Of a stretch of 64,000 nucleotides of DNA, positions 18,495-27,201 are shown in pieces. Source of the stretch: Geothrix sp. Its GTDB lineage: Bacteria; Acidobacteriota; Holophagae; Holophagales; Holophagaceae. A program made the position numbers and the translations under genes. Under the pieces are notes generated by a model that was not told the DNA's origin, ran no database searches, and worked only from the letters and a program-made list of their open reading frames with translations. Location: NCBI GenBank assembly GCA_030681515.1, contig JAUXSE010000047.1, positions 30,830-94,829 on the forward strand. The letters run 5' to 3'. Each line of letters starts with the position of its first letter. Position 1 is the first letter of the stretch.

Positions 18495-19262
18495 TCAGAC
18501 CCTGCGGTGGACCTTGTGGACGCTGGCCTGGTCGAGGCACTTCACGAGGATCTCGTCAATATTCACGTGGTCGGGCAGCATGAGGCACCAGCGCACGCAT
18601 TCGGCCACGTCGAAAGCGGTGAGGGGCTTCACGCCCTGGTAGACGGCCCTGGCCTTGGCATCGTCCTTCAGGCGCACGTTGGAGAACTCGGTTTCGGCCA
18701 TGCCGGGATCCACGGAGGTGACGCGGATCGGTTCGCCGTTCAGCTCCAGGCGCAGGCTCTGGGCCATGGCCTTCACGCCGAACTTGGAGGCGCAGTAGAC
18801 GCCGCCGCCCTCGTAGGGCTGGTGGCCCGCAGTGGAGCCGATGAAGAACACGTGGCCCCAGCCGGCCTTGCGCAGGTGCGGCAGGCCGGCGCGGATGGTC
18901 TTCACCACACCTTCCACGTTGGTGCGGAGCATCGCCTCCATATCCTCATCCGGAATCTCCCACAGCTTGTGGGTGCCACTGGCCAGGCCTGCGTTGGCCA
19001 CCACCACATGAAGGCCGCCGAGGGCCGCCGCGGCGGCTTCCACGAAGGCGTCCACGCTGGCGGTATCGCGGGTGTCCATGGCCCCGGCGTAGACCTTCAC
19101 GCCGTGGGCCCTGGTCAGCTCCTCCGCCAGGGCCTCCACGCGTTCCGCGCGGCGGGCGCCCAGGGCCAGACGGCAGCCCTGGGAGGCCAGCAGCCGCGCC
19201 ATGGCTTCGCCAAACCCGCTGGACGCGCCGGTGATGAGGACGATGGGATGCTCGGGACGCAT
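18495..19262 (-). CDS. Short-chain dehydrogenase/reductase (YdfG-like)
   Basis: 255-residue classical SDR. The nucleotide-binding motif TGASSGFGE is at 11-19, Arg37-Arg38 after the second strand favours NADP, NAG is at 90-92, and the catalytic Ser143, Tyr156 and Lys160 (YCASK) are present. The closest family by pattern is 3-hydroxy acid/serine dehydrogenase (YdfG), with the C-terminal D(V/I)AECVRWCL segment. The start at 19262 has GGAG 5 bases upstream; an ATG at 19283 overlapping the aminotransferase stop is an alternative. Co-transcribed with the upstream aminotransferase, suggesting amino/hydroxy acid turnover. Confidence 0.85.
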   Translation of the reverse strand: MRPEHPIVLITGASSGFGEAMARLLASQGCRLALGARRAERVEALAEELTRAHGVKVYAGAMDTRDTASVDAFVEAAAAALGGLHVVVANAGLASGTHKLWEIPDEDMEAMLRTNVEGVVKTIRAGLPHLRKAGWGHVFFIGSTAGHQPYEGGGVYCASKFGVKAMAQSLRLELNGEPIRVTSVDPGMAETEFSNVRLKDDAKARAVYQGVKPLTAFDVAECVRWCLMLPDHVNIDEILVKCLDQASVHKVHRRV

Positions 19263-19279
19263 GCTGTCTCCGTGGTGAA

Positions 19280-20635
19280 TCATTTGAAGGTGCGGTGGAA
19301 CTCGGCCAGATCCTTCACCACCTGCTGGATCTTCTCCGTGGGCGGCAGGATGGTGGTGCGGAAGTGGGCGGTGCCCTCCACCTGGCCGAAGCCCGATCCT
19401 GGCACCACGCAGATGCCCGTCTGCTCCAGCAGGGCCATGGCGTAGTCGGAGTCCGTGCGGCCAGGCGGCAGCGCGATGCTGGGGAAGGCGTACATGGCCC
19501 CGGCGATCACGTTGCAGGTGATGCCTCCGATGCGGTTCAGGCCCTCGGCCAGCAGGATGGCGCGCTGTTTCAGGGTGTCGAGGATGGCGCCCTTTTCCGC
19601 GGCATAGGTCGCGTACGAGGGCATCCCGGGTTTGGGCGGACGCACCATGGCGAAGGTGGCGGCCTGGCCGGGAAGGTTGGCGCAGAGGTTCACGCTCTGG
19701 AGCTTCAGGATCTGGGCGGCCACATCGTCCGGCACATTCCGGAATTCGAAGTAGCCGCCGCGCACGCCGCATTCGCCCAGGAAGCCCTTGGAGCAGGAGT
19801 GGAAGCTGAAGAGGGAGACCTCCTTCACCTCCATCTGGTGCAGCACCCTGGCGAAGGACACGAACGCGTCCGCGGGCAGGTAGATGTTCTCCTGGTAGAC
19901 CTCGTCGGCCAGGATCGAAAGCCCGTGGGCCTTCGCGAAGTCAATGATCATCGCGATATTGGCTTCGTCCAGCACCCCGCCGGTGGGGTTGCCGGGGTTG
20001 ATCACGCAGATGGCCTTCACGCGGGTGCCCTCGGCTTTGGCCTGAGCCAACGAAGCTTCCAGCATGGCGCGGCTCAGCTTCCAGCCGTTGGCCTCGTCCA
20101 GATAGTAGGGCGCCATGCGGCCTTCGTAGAGCGTGATGGTGGCCGAATAGAGCGGGTACTGGGGGATGGGGACCATGATGCCGTCCTGGGGTCCGCCGAT
20201 GAGCAGCCGCAGGATCGTCTGCACGCCCTTGCTGGCGCCGTCGGTGAGGAAGATGGCGTCGGGATCCACGCCGATGTGGTCGCGCTCCAGGATGAACTCC
20301 GCCACGGCCTCGCGGATGAAACACACGCCGCGGCTTTCGCTGTAGGCGCCGAGCCCGTGTTTGGTCCCGGCGAGGATGGCCCTGGCGGTCGCGATCGCGT
20401 CCGCGGGAAAGGCGCCGGGCGCCAGGTCCATGAGGGCCGGGTACTCGCAGAGGGCGAGGATCTGCCGGTTCCAGGTGAGGGCCTTCTGGCCGAGGGATTG
20501 CGGGTTGCCGATGTTGCAGTAGATGATCTCGCGGCCCTGCTTCTCCAGTTCCGCGGCCCGGGCCACGATGGGCCCCCGCACCGCGTATTCGGTGTCGAGG
20601 ACGGCCTTCCCCAGGTCGGTCAATCGGATGGTCAT
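19280..20635 (-). CDS. Alanine-aminotransferase-like PLP enzyme (ALT family)
   Basis: 451-residue fold-type I aminotransferase. The PLP lysine is Lys283 in SFHSCSKGFLGECGVRGGY, the form seen in eukaryote-type alanine aminotransferases rather than the AspC/AlaT type. INPGNPTGG (212-220) and ADEVYQENIY (243-252) are the usual cofactor motifs. The N-terminal region EIIYCNIGNPQSLGQ is also ALT-like. It likely interconverts alanine and pyruvate with 2-oxoglutarate. The start at 20635 has GGGAG upstream. The SDR gene follows directly. Confidence 0.88.
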   Translation of the reverse strand: MTIRLTDLGKAVLDTEYAVRGPIVARAAELEKQGREIIYCNIGNPQSLGQKALTWNRQILALCEYPALMDLAPGAFPADAIATARAILAGTKHGLGAYSESRGVCFIREAVAEFILERDHIGVDPDAIFLTDGASKGVQTILRLLIGGPQDGIMVPIPQYPLYSATITLYEGRMAPYYLDEANGWKLSRAMLEASLAQAKAEGTRVKAICVINPGNPTGGVLDEANIAMIIDFAKAHGLSILADEVYQENIYLPADAFVSFARVLHQMEVKEVSLFSFHSCSKGFLGECGVRGGYFEFRNVPDDVAAQILKLQSVNLCANLPGQAATFAMVRPPKPGMPSYATYAAEKGAILDTLKQRAILLAEGLNRIGGITCNVIAGAMYAFPSIALPPGRTDSDYAMALLEQTGICVVPGSGFGQVEGTAHFRTTILPPTEKIQQVVKDLAEFHRTFK

Positions 20636-20799
20636 GGGCACTCCCGCCGCTCAGTGTACCCCCGCTCCCCCCTGTGATCCGCGTCATCCTACCCGGCGTC
20701 AGGGACTCCGGCCTTTGGCGGAGCGGGGCCCGGCGATAGACTGGACCTTCCGGATCCTTCCAGCCCAGTCACTCCCATCCCTTTCCCGAAGAGGTCTTC

Positions 20800-21945
20800 A
20801 TGCTCGGTTTCACGCTGTCCCCCGAACAACTGGCCGACAAAGAACGCGCCCACACCTTCGCCGAAAAGATCATGCGCCCCGTGGCCCGCAAGTACGACGA
20901 AACCGGCGAGTGGGCCACGGATGTCTACAAGGCCGCCTGGGATCAGGGCTACCTGCAGGCCCTGGTGCCTGAGGACTGCGGCGGTCCCGGCGCTTCCCAG
21001 GTGGACGAAGCCATCGTGTGCGAGGAACTGGCCTGGGGCTGCGCCGGCCTCTACACCTCCATCATGGCCAACGGCCTCGCCATGACCCCGGTGCTCGTCG
21101 CCGGCAGCCCGGAACAGAAGAAGAAGTGGCTGGGCATGATGGCGGAGGAACCCAAGTTCGCGGCCTTCTCCCTTTCCGAACCCAATGCGGGATCCGACGC
21201 CGGCGGCATGACCTGCCGCGCCGAGCGGAAGGGCGACAAGTACATCATCAACGGCACCAAGTGCTACTGCACCAACGGCGGCTACGCCGACTGGTACTCG
21301 CTCTTCTGCAGCACCGATCCCACCAAGGGCGCCCGCGGCACCAGCTGCATCATCGTGCCCCGCGATACGCCGGGCCTGGTGGTGGGCAAGGCCATGGACA
21401 AGATGGGCCAGCGGGCTTCGAACCAGGTGGAGATCTACTTCAACGACGCCGAGGTGCCCGTGGAGAACGTCCTCGGCAGGGAAGGCATGGGCTTCGTCAT
21501 CGCCATGAAGACCCTGGACCAGACCCGCGCCGCCGTGGCCGCCGGGGGTGTGGGCGTGGCCCGCGCCGCCTTCGAGATCGCCCTGGAATATGCCAAGACC
21601 CGCATCCAGTTCGGCCAGCCCATCTTCGCCAATCAGGCCATCAGCTTCATGCTGGCGGACATGTCCAAGAAGATCGAGGCCAGCCGCCTGCTCACCTGGC
21701 AGGCCGCCTGGATGACCGACAACGGCATCAAGAACTCCAAGCAGAGCGCCATCGCCAAGACCTTCGCCACGGACACCGCCATGGAAGTCACCACCGACGC
21801 CGTGCAGATCCTCGGCGGCAACGGCTACAGCCGCGACTACCTCGTCGAGAAGTGCATGCGCGACGCCAAGCTCCTCCAGATCTATGAGGGAACCAACCAG
21901 ATCCAAAGGCTGGTGATCGCGAAAGAGATCCAGCAAGGCAACTGA
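20800..21945 (+). CDS. Acyl-CoA dehydrogenase
   Basis: 381-residue FAD flavoenzyme catalysing alpha,beta-dehydrogenation of an acyl-CoA. FAD-binding SLSEPNAGSDAGG is near 126-138, CKQFGQPI-type segment KTRIQFGQPI near 267, QILGGNGYSRDY near 337, and the catalytic base Glu363 in YEGTNQIQ, as in short/medium-chain and butyryl-CoA type enzymes. Chain length is not resolvable. Start ATG 20800. No electron-transfer flavoprotein gene is adjacent. The last 17 coding bases plus 33 downstream bases are duplicated 133 bp later. Confidence 0.93.
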   Translation: MLGFTLSPEQLADKERAHTFAEKIMRPVARKYDETGEWATDVYKAAWDQGYLQALVPEDCGGPGASQVDEAIVCEELAWGCAGLYTSIMANGLAMTPVLVAGSPEQKKKWLGMMAEEPKFAAFSLSEPNAGSDAGGMTCRAERKGDKYIINGTKCYCTNGGYADWYSLFCSTDPTKGARGTSCIIVPRDTPGLVVGKAMDKMGQRASNQVEIYFNDAEVPVENVLGREGMGFVIAMKTLDQTRAAVAAGGVGVARAAFEIALEYAKTRIQFGQPIFANQAISFMLADMSKKIEASRLLTWQAAWMTDNGIKNSKQSAIAKTFATDTAMEVTTDAVQILGGNGYSRDYLVEKCMRDAKLLQIYEGTNQIQRLVIAKEIQQGN

Positions 21946-21967
21946 CCGGAAGAGAACGAACCTGCCC

Positions 21968-22018
21968 GCGGGTCGCGAGCGGACGCGCCTAGATGGCGCG
22001 TCCCGAGCGGGGCCCCGC
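21968..22018 (+). repeat. 51-nt hairpin element, copy C
   Basis: GCGGG (21968-21972) pairs with CCCGC (22014-22018). Inner stem GGACGCGC/GCGCGTCC around CTAGATG, the same loop as copy A, and the right end GGGGCCCCGC is shared. It lies between the two copies of the acyl-CoA dehydrogenase 3' end. Confidence 0.6.
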
Positions 22019-22060
22019 TGGTTGGTTCAAACGCACGCGTGGGCCGAGTCCATCGGCAGA

Positions 22061-22110
22061 ATCCAGCAGGGCAACTGACCGGAAAGAAGCGAACTTCCGC
22101 GCGGGTCGCG
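22061..22110 (+). repeat. Duplicate of the acyl-CoA dehydrogenase gene end
   Basis: 50 nt matching 21928-21977 at 42 positions by hand count. It repeats the last codons (IQQGN and stop, with a synonymous change) and the following sequence down to GCGGGTCGCG. Offset 133 bp. Confidence 0.8.
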
Positions 22111-22115
22111 GCTCC

Positions 22116-23174
22116 CTAGGCCGGTGGCTCGCCCTTCAGCAGGGCCAGCTTGGCGTCGAAGCGGGCCTGCATCTCCGGCATGGCCCATTTCCGGGCCTTC
22201 TCCAGGGCCTTGATGGCTTCATTCCTGTGTCCCTGGGCCAGGCTGATGCGAGCCTGGATCAGGTGGAAATCGGGCTCCTGCGGAAACAGCTTGATGGCCA
22301 TCTTGATGCGCTTCTCCGCCTCCGCCCACTGGTTTTCCTGGAGCGCCTCCTCAGCGAGAAAGGCGTTGAAGAAAGGATCCCGCTTCCGGATCTCCAGGCC
22401 CCGTTCGCGGTAGGTCCTGGCCTCGGTTTCACGCCCCTGGGCCCGGAGGAGGTTTTCGAGGTTCCCGCAGGGGGCGCCATCCTTCGGATCCGCCTCGATG
22501 GCCTTGAGGAAGGACTTTTCCGCCTCTGCGTCCAGCCCCTGGTTCCGCTGGACCACGCCCAGGATGTTCCACCCCACACCCAGGCTGGGATCCATGCGGA
22601 TGGACTGATGGGCGGACACGAGGGCCTCGCCGGCACGGGATTCCGCCAGCAGTTCCACCGCGCGGTTGCTGTGGAACAGGGCCAACACCCGCTTCGGCTC
22701 CAGCGGCGCGATGAGCTGGACATCCCGGCGGATCTCGGGCAGGAAATCGGCCACCAGTTCCTGCCCGATGGTGGCGGACGGCACCACCGCCACAAGGTGC
22801 CGCTCGTAGCGCACGGTGGTGCCCACGCGGCGCCACCGGCTGATCCGGAGGGATTCGCCATACCGGGCCTCAAGGCCGATGGATTTGCAGGCGGCCACGT
22901 AGAGCGCCGTCAGCGTCAGACAGTTGGCCTTGCGGTCCCGCCAGCCCTCCATGGGGGTCCGGGTGTACGCATTGTCATAGGTGATGCCCAGCCCGCCCGC
23001 TTCCGGGGCCGCGAAGAAAGCCTTCAGCAGGGCGCCGACTTTCGCGGCAACGCTCTGGTGATTCAGGGTGTGCTGGCGGCTGAAGGCCTTCAGTTCGGGG
23101 GGAGCCTCGAAGGGATCCTCCCCCGCCGCCAGAAGGGCCGCGCCGAACAGGAGGGGAAGGATTCGCAGACGCAC
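22116..23174 (-). CDS. Exported transglutaminase-like protein with TPR repeats
   Basis: About 352 residues. The start I favour is GTG 23174 (GGGAG 6 bases upstream), giving a short signal peptide RLRILPLLFGAALLAAG. Residues 30-150 resemble a transglutaminase-like cysteine protease fold: Cys85 in DRKANCLTLTALY and His126 in YERHLVAV, with a later Asp/Asn not certain. Residues 165-340 are TPR-like helices (LGVGWNILGVVQRNQGLDAE, then AEKSFLKAIEADP). Probably periplasmic; may act in protein or peptidoglycan handling. An upstream ATG (23195) is an alternative start. Divergent from the formyltransferase gene. Confidence 0.75.
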   Translation of the reverse strand: MRLRILPLLFGAALLAAGEDPFEAPPELKAFSRQHTLNHQSVAAKVGALLKAFFAAPEAGGLGITYDNAYTRTPMEGWRDRKANCLTLTALYVAACKSIGLEARYGESLRISRWRRVGTTVRYERHLVAVVPSATIGQELVADFLPEIRRDVQLIAPLEPKRVLALFHSNRAVELLAESRAGEALVSAHQSIRMDPSLGVGWNILGVVQRNQGLDAEAEKSFLKAIEADPKDGAPCGNLENLLRAQGRETEARTYRERGLEIRKRDPFFNAFLAEEALQENQWAEAEKRIKMAIKLFPQEPDFHLIQARISLAQGHRNEAIKALEKARKWAMPEMQARFDAKLALLKGEPPA

Positions 23175-23253
23175 GGGAGGCTCCCGACACAACATAGGTC
23201 TACGGACAGGGAATTCAAACGATTATGCGATGCTTGTGGAATCCGGGGAAACC

Positions 23254-24174
23254 ATGTCCAAACCGATGGCGGTGGTCTGTGCCTATTCCAGCGTGGGAAC
23301 CGCGGCCCTGGAGGGGCTGCTGGAGGCGGGCGTGGCGGTGCGCGCCCTCTACACCTACGGCCAGGGCGCCGATGAGCGGTGGTTCACGCCCCCGGAGGCG
23401 GTGGCCCGGGCCCACGGCATTCCCGTGCACATGGCCCAGGCGTTCAATGACGATGCCGTGTACGACGCCATCCGCGCCCACCGGCCGGATTTCCTCTTCA
23501 GCTTCTACTTCCGGGAGATGATCCAGGCCCGGATCCTGGAGATTCCCCGGCTGGGCGCCTACAACCTGCACGGCAGCCTGCTGCCGAAGTATCGCGGCCG
23601 GGCCCCCATCAACTGGGTGCTGGTGAAGGGCGAGGCGGAAACCGGCATCACTCTCCACGCCATGACCCCCAAACCCGATGACGGCCACATCGTGGCCCAG
23701 GCCCGCCTGCCCATCGCCTGGGATGAGACCGCCCTGAGCCTCACGGACAAGGCCGCGGCCGCGGGGCGGGAGCTGGTGCGCGACGCCATTCCCGGCCTGG
23801 TGGACGGCACCGTCCAGCGGGTGGACCAGAAGACCCTCGGGCCCTCCACCTACTTCGGTGGCCGCAAGCCCGCGGATTCCCGGCTGGGCTTCGCCATGGG
23901 CGCCCAGGAAGCCTTCAACCAGATCCGCGCCGTGGCGGATCCCTGGCCCAACGCGTTCCTGGAAACCCCGTCGGGGACCGTGAAGATCGCCTGGGCCCTG
24001 CCGAGTGCCGAGCCCTGCCCTCCCGGGTGTTTCCGCATGACCCGGGAGGGGCTCCTGCTGGGATTCTCGGACGGCGCCCTGCGTCTGCACACCTTGAAAG
24101 CCCAGGGCCTGAGGATTGAACGCCCCAGCGAACAGGCGGAGCTCCTGCGCGGACTGGGGCTGATGGAGGCCTGA
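23254..24174 (+). CDS. ArnA-type amino-sugar formyltransferase, stand-alone
   Basis: 306-residue 10-formyl-THF-dependent formyltransferase. Catalytic Asn104, His106 and Asp142 (YNLHGSLLPKYRGRAP and PDDGHIVAQ) match the N, H and D of the ArnA formyltransferase domain with a constant offset of 2. FSFYFREMI, GEAETGITLH and VRAVADPWP-like IRAVADPWP also follow ArnA. The substrate is probably a UDP-4-amino-sugar, less likely Met-tRNA. The UDP-GlcA dehydrogenase half of ArnA is absent and no sugar-nucleotide genes adjoin. ATG 23254 is preferred (GGGG upstream); ATG 23230 is an alternative. Confidence 0.82.
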   Translation: MSKPMAVVCAYSSVGTAALEGLLEAGVAVRALYTYGQGADERWFTPPEAVARAHGIPVHMAQAFNDDAVYDAIRAHRPDFLFSFYFREMIQARILEIPRLGAYNLHGSLLPKYRGRAPINWVLVKGEAETGITLHAMTPKPDDGHIVAQARLPIAWDETALSLTDKAAAAGRELVRDAIPGLVDGTVQRVDQKTLGPSTYFGGRKPADSRLGFAMGAQEAFNQIRAVADPWPNAFLETPSGTVKIAWALPSAEPCPPGCFRMTREGLLLGFSDGALRLHTLKAQGLRIERPSEQAELLRGLGLMEA

Positions 24175-24306
24175 GGCCCGCCACCGCAAGGACGGGTGGG
24201 CGGTCTCGCAGGGGGACGCTAAGCTGGACTCCGGCGTGGTCATGACCTCCCTGCGGCGGGTCGGGTTCCCGCTATCCTGATCCACACCCCGATTCCTGGA
24301 GCCACC

Positions 24307-25362
24307 TTGCGAAGCGTCATCACTGGAACCGGCATCGGCGTGCCCCCGCATGTCATCACGAATGAGGCCCTGTCCAGGCTCATGGACACCTCGGACGAGT
24401 GGATCCGCGTGCGCAGCGGCATCCAGGAGCGCCGCTATGCGGAGCTGGGCCAGGGCTCCACGGACCTGGGCGTGATCGCCAGCCGGAATGCCATCGCCGA
24501 TGCGGGGCTGGCGCCCGGAGACATGGACGCGGTCATCTTCGCCACCATGACCCCGGATCATGTGCTGCCGGGAAACGGCCCCCTGCTCCAGACGGCCCTG
24601 GGCCTGGGGGACATCCCCACCTTCGACATCCGCCAGCAGTGCAGCGGTTTCCTCTATGGCCTGGAACTGGCGGATCTGTTCATCCAGAGTGGCCGCTACC
24701 GGCGCGTCCTGCTGGTGGGCGCCGAGGTCCACACCGCCTTCATGCCCTGGCACCTGGGCTGGGACACCCTCATCGGCCAGTCCACGCGGGAGATCACCGA
24801 AGCCGAACGCGCCGAGAACACCCTGAGCCGGGACCGGACGGTGCTCTTCGGCGATGGCGCGGGCGCCGTGGTGATCGAGGCCCGGGAGGGCGAGGCCGGC
24901 CTGGGGACCATCCGCCTCCACACGGATGGCGCCGGCGCGGGGGTGCTGACCATGACGGGCGCTAGCTTCAAGCGGCGGCCCTTCGTGACGGTGGAACAGA
25001 TCCAGGCGGGCGAGACCGTCCCCGTCATGTCCGGCAAGGAGGTCTTCAAGTCCGCGGTGACGCTGATGCCGCAGTCCGTCCGCGAAGTCTGCGCAGCCTC
25101 GGGACTGGCCGTGGAGGACCTGGACCTGGTGCTGGTCCACCAGGCCAACCTGAGGATCATCGAGGGCGTGCAGAAGGCCCTGGGCCTGCCGCCGGAGAAG
25201 GTGCCTCACAACATCGAGCGCTACGGCAACACCACCGCCGCCACCCTGCCCATCCTCTTCCATGAGTGCCGCCAGCAGGGCCTCGTCCGCCCCGGCATGA
25301 ACCTCGTGTTCACGGCGCTGGGATCCGGCCTCCACTGGGGGGCGGCGCTGTACCGGACCTGA
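24307..25362 (+). CDS. 3-oxoacyl-ACP synthase III-like protein (FabH family)
   Basis: 351-residue thiolase-fold condensing enzyme with the full FabH triad: Cys112 (QQCSGFLYGL), His278 (VHQANLR) and Asn308 (RYGNTTAAT). It starts fatty acid elongation from acetyl-CoA in the canonical role. This one lies apart from fab genes and contains an extra acidic stretch (TEAERAENTLSRD, about 163-175), so a specialised starter condensation is possible. Start is TTG 24307, with GGAG 5 bases before it; no ATG fits the conserved N-terminus RSVITGTGIGVPP. Confidence 0.85.
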   Translation: MRSVITGTGIGVPPHVITNEALSRLMDTSDEWIRVRSGIQERRYAELGQGSTDLGVIASRNAIADAGLAPGDMDAVIFATMTPDHVLPGNGPLLQTALGLGDIPTFDIRQQCSGFLYGLELADLFIQSGRYRRVLLVGAEVHTAFMPWHLGWDTLIGQSTREITEAERAENTLSRDRTVLFGDGAGAVVIEAREGEAGLGTIRLHTDGAGAGVLTMTGASFKRRPFVTVEQIQAGETVPVMSGKEVFKSAVTLMPQSVREVCAASGLAVEDLDLVLVHQANLRIIEGVQKALGLPPEKVPHNIERYGNTTAATLPILFHECRQQGLVRPGMNLVFTALGSGLHWGAALYRT

Positions 25363-25403
25363 CCCGAAGCCGCCATCGGACCGAACCCTGCCGAGGAGCC
25401 GCC

Positions 25404-26606
25404 ATGACGCTCATCCAGCCCGAGGACACCTGGTCGCTCTGGGCCTTCCTGTTCGCGTGGGCAGCCGTCAGCATCCACCTCGAGCAGCGCTACAAGTGGG
25501 CCTCGGCTGTCTCAGGCTGCATCCTGGCGCTTGGTGGCGGATTGCTGTTCGCCAACCTGGGGGTCGTGCCCACGGCGAGTCCCGTCTATGACAGCGTCTG
25601 GACCTACGTGGTCCCCATGGCGGTGCCCCTTCTGCTCTTCACGGCTGATATCCGCAAGATCTGGCGGGAGAGCGGCCGAATGCTCGGGGCCTTCCACATC
25701 TCGGCCTTCGGGACGGTCCTGGGAACCATTCTCGCCACCGCGCTGCTGGGCCGGAGGATCCCCGAAATCGGCGGGATCTCGGCCATGTTCTCTGGAAGCT
25801 ACATCGGCGGGAGCGTCAACTACGTGGCCATGTCCGAGGCGTTCCGGGTCTCCCCCGGCCTCATCAATGCCGGTCTCGTGGCCGACAACCTGCTGATGGC
25901 CCTTTTCTTCGGTTTGCTCACGGCACTGCCGGGGGTGGCGTTCATCCGGCGCCGGTTCCGGACGCCATTGCTCGACCAGCAGGAAACCCTGAAGGGATCA
26001 TCCGCGGAAAATCCCGCCGCCAGCTACTGGGGCCGGAGCGAGGTCTCGCTCAAGGATCTTTCCGCCGCGCTGGCCTGCTCCATCCTCATTGTCACCGTTT
26101 CGATCAAACTCGCAGGCGCCATTGGGGCCAGTGGTCTTCCACCCTTCCTGAAGGGCCTCATCGGCCAGAAATACCTCCTGATCACCGCCCTGACCGTTGG
26201 CCTCGCCTCGGCCTTCCCCCGCTTCTTTTCGAACATCCGGGGCGCCCGGGAGATCGGAACGCTCCTCATCTACTTGTTCTTCGTGGTGATCGGCGTGCCC
26301 GCCTCGATATCGAGCGTCGTGCGCGAGAGCCCGATCCTCCTGGCCTATGCGGCCATCATCCTGGCGGTCAATCTGCTCGTCACGCTGGTACTCGGCAAGC
26401 TGACCGGCCATGACCTGGAAGTGCTGCTCGTGGCCTCCAACGCCAACGTCGGCGGCCCCACGACCGCCGCGGCCATGGCCATCGGCAAGGGCTGGAATGA
26501 ACTGGTCCTGCCGGCGATCCTCACCGGTGTCTGGGGCTACGTCATCGCCAACTACATCGGCTACTACATCGGCGTGAACGTGCGGGCCCTTTTCGGTGGG
26601 TCCTGA
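25404..26606 (+). CDS. DUF819 family membrane protein
   Basis: 400-residue polytopic membrane protein with about 10-11 hydrophobic segments. The conserved motifs FSGSYIGGSVNY and NANVGGPTTAAAMAIGKGW identify the DUF819 (YjcL-like) family, thought to be transporters on the basis of a duplicated fold; no substrate is established. Start ATG 25404 with GAGGAG upstream. It follows the fabH-like gene by 41 bases on the same strand. Confidence 0.82.
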   Translation: MTLIQPEDTWSLWAFLFAWAAVSIHLEQRYKWASAVSGCILALGGGLLFANLGVVPTASPVYDSVWTYVVPMAVPLLLFTADIRKIWRESGRMLGAFHISAFGTVLGTILATALLGRRIPEIGGISAMFSGSYIGGSVNYVAMSEAFRVSPGLINAGLVADNLLMALFFGLLTALPGVAFIRRRFRTPLLDQQETLKGSSAENPAASYWGRSEVSLKDLSAALACSILIVTVSIKLAGAIGASGLPPFLKGLIGQKYLLITALTVGLASAFPRFFSNIRGAREIGTLLIYLFFVVIGVPASISSVVRESPILLAYAAIILAVNLLVTLVLGKLTGHDLEVLLVASNANVGGPTTAAAMAIGKGWNELVLPAILTGVWGYVIANYIGYYIGVNVRALFGGS

Positions 26607-26727
26607 TGGACTGAAACCGCCGTCCCCCGGGCCAGTCAGGGTCGCCACGGCATGCGCGGGGAGCCTTGGACCGGTTGCGGGAAGGAGCAGGACATGTCTA
26701 GAATGCGGGCACACTTTGGGAGTAATT

Positions 26728-27084
26728 ATGCGATCCCGCCATCTGGCCCTTGGACTTGCCTTGTCGCTGGTCCCCGCCCTTGTCCTTTCGGCCGGAACCA
26801 CCAAATCCCGGAAACAGGCCTCAGGTGCCGTGAAAACCGCGGGGGATGCCAAGGCCATCGCCGAGCGGGAGACTGGCGGCAAGGCCATCACGGCCCGGCG
26901 CATCCCCCTCAACGGTGCCTCCGGCGGGTGGGAGGTGGAGCTGCGGATGCCCCACGACGAAAAGGGCTGGCGCTGCGTCATTGACGCGGATACCCGCACG
27001 GTCCACACCAAGACCCGTATTGACCAGCCCGGCGCCAAGGGCAGGGCGGAGGGGCCGGTGCGCATGATCAAGGGGACGCGCTGA
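26728..27084 (+). CDS. Small exported PepSY-like protein
   Basis: 118 residues with a signal peptide (HLALGLALSLVPALVLSAG). The mature part contains a pattern like PepSY/YpeB domains: AKAIAERETGGKAITARR, then GWEVELRMP and CVIDADTRTVHTKTRI. PepSY modules often inhibit or modulate proteases or sense the envelope. Start ATG 26728 after TTTGGGAG. A -10-like TAGAAT lies upstream (26699-26704). Isolated gene. Confidence 0.65.
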   Translation: MRSRHLALGLALSLVPALVLSAGTTKSRKQASGAVKTAGDAKAIAERETGGKAITARRIPLNGASGGWEVELRMPHDEKGWRCVIDADTRTVHTKTRIDQPGAKGRAEGPVRMIKGTR

Positions 27085-27201
27085 AGGCGGCTGCCCGATC
27101 CACCGTGACCGTTCGCCGGTTTTTCCCGCCGGACACCCTGCCCGGCTTGACAGCCCGGCCTAGAATCGTACCTGTGGCCGGTGCCACTAGGAGAACGACA
27201 C

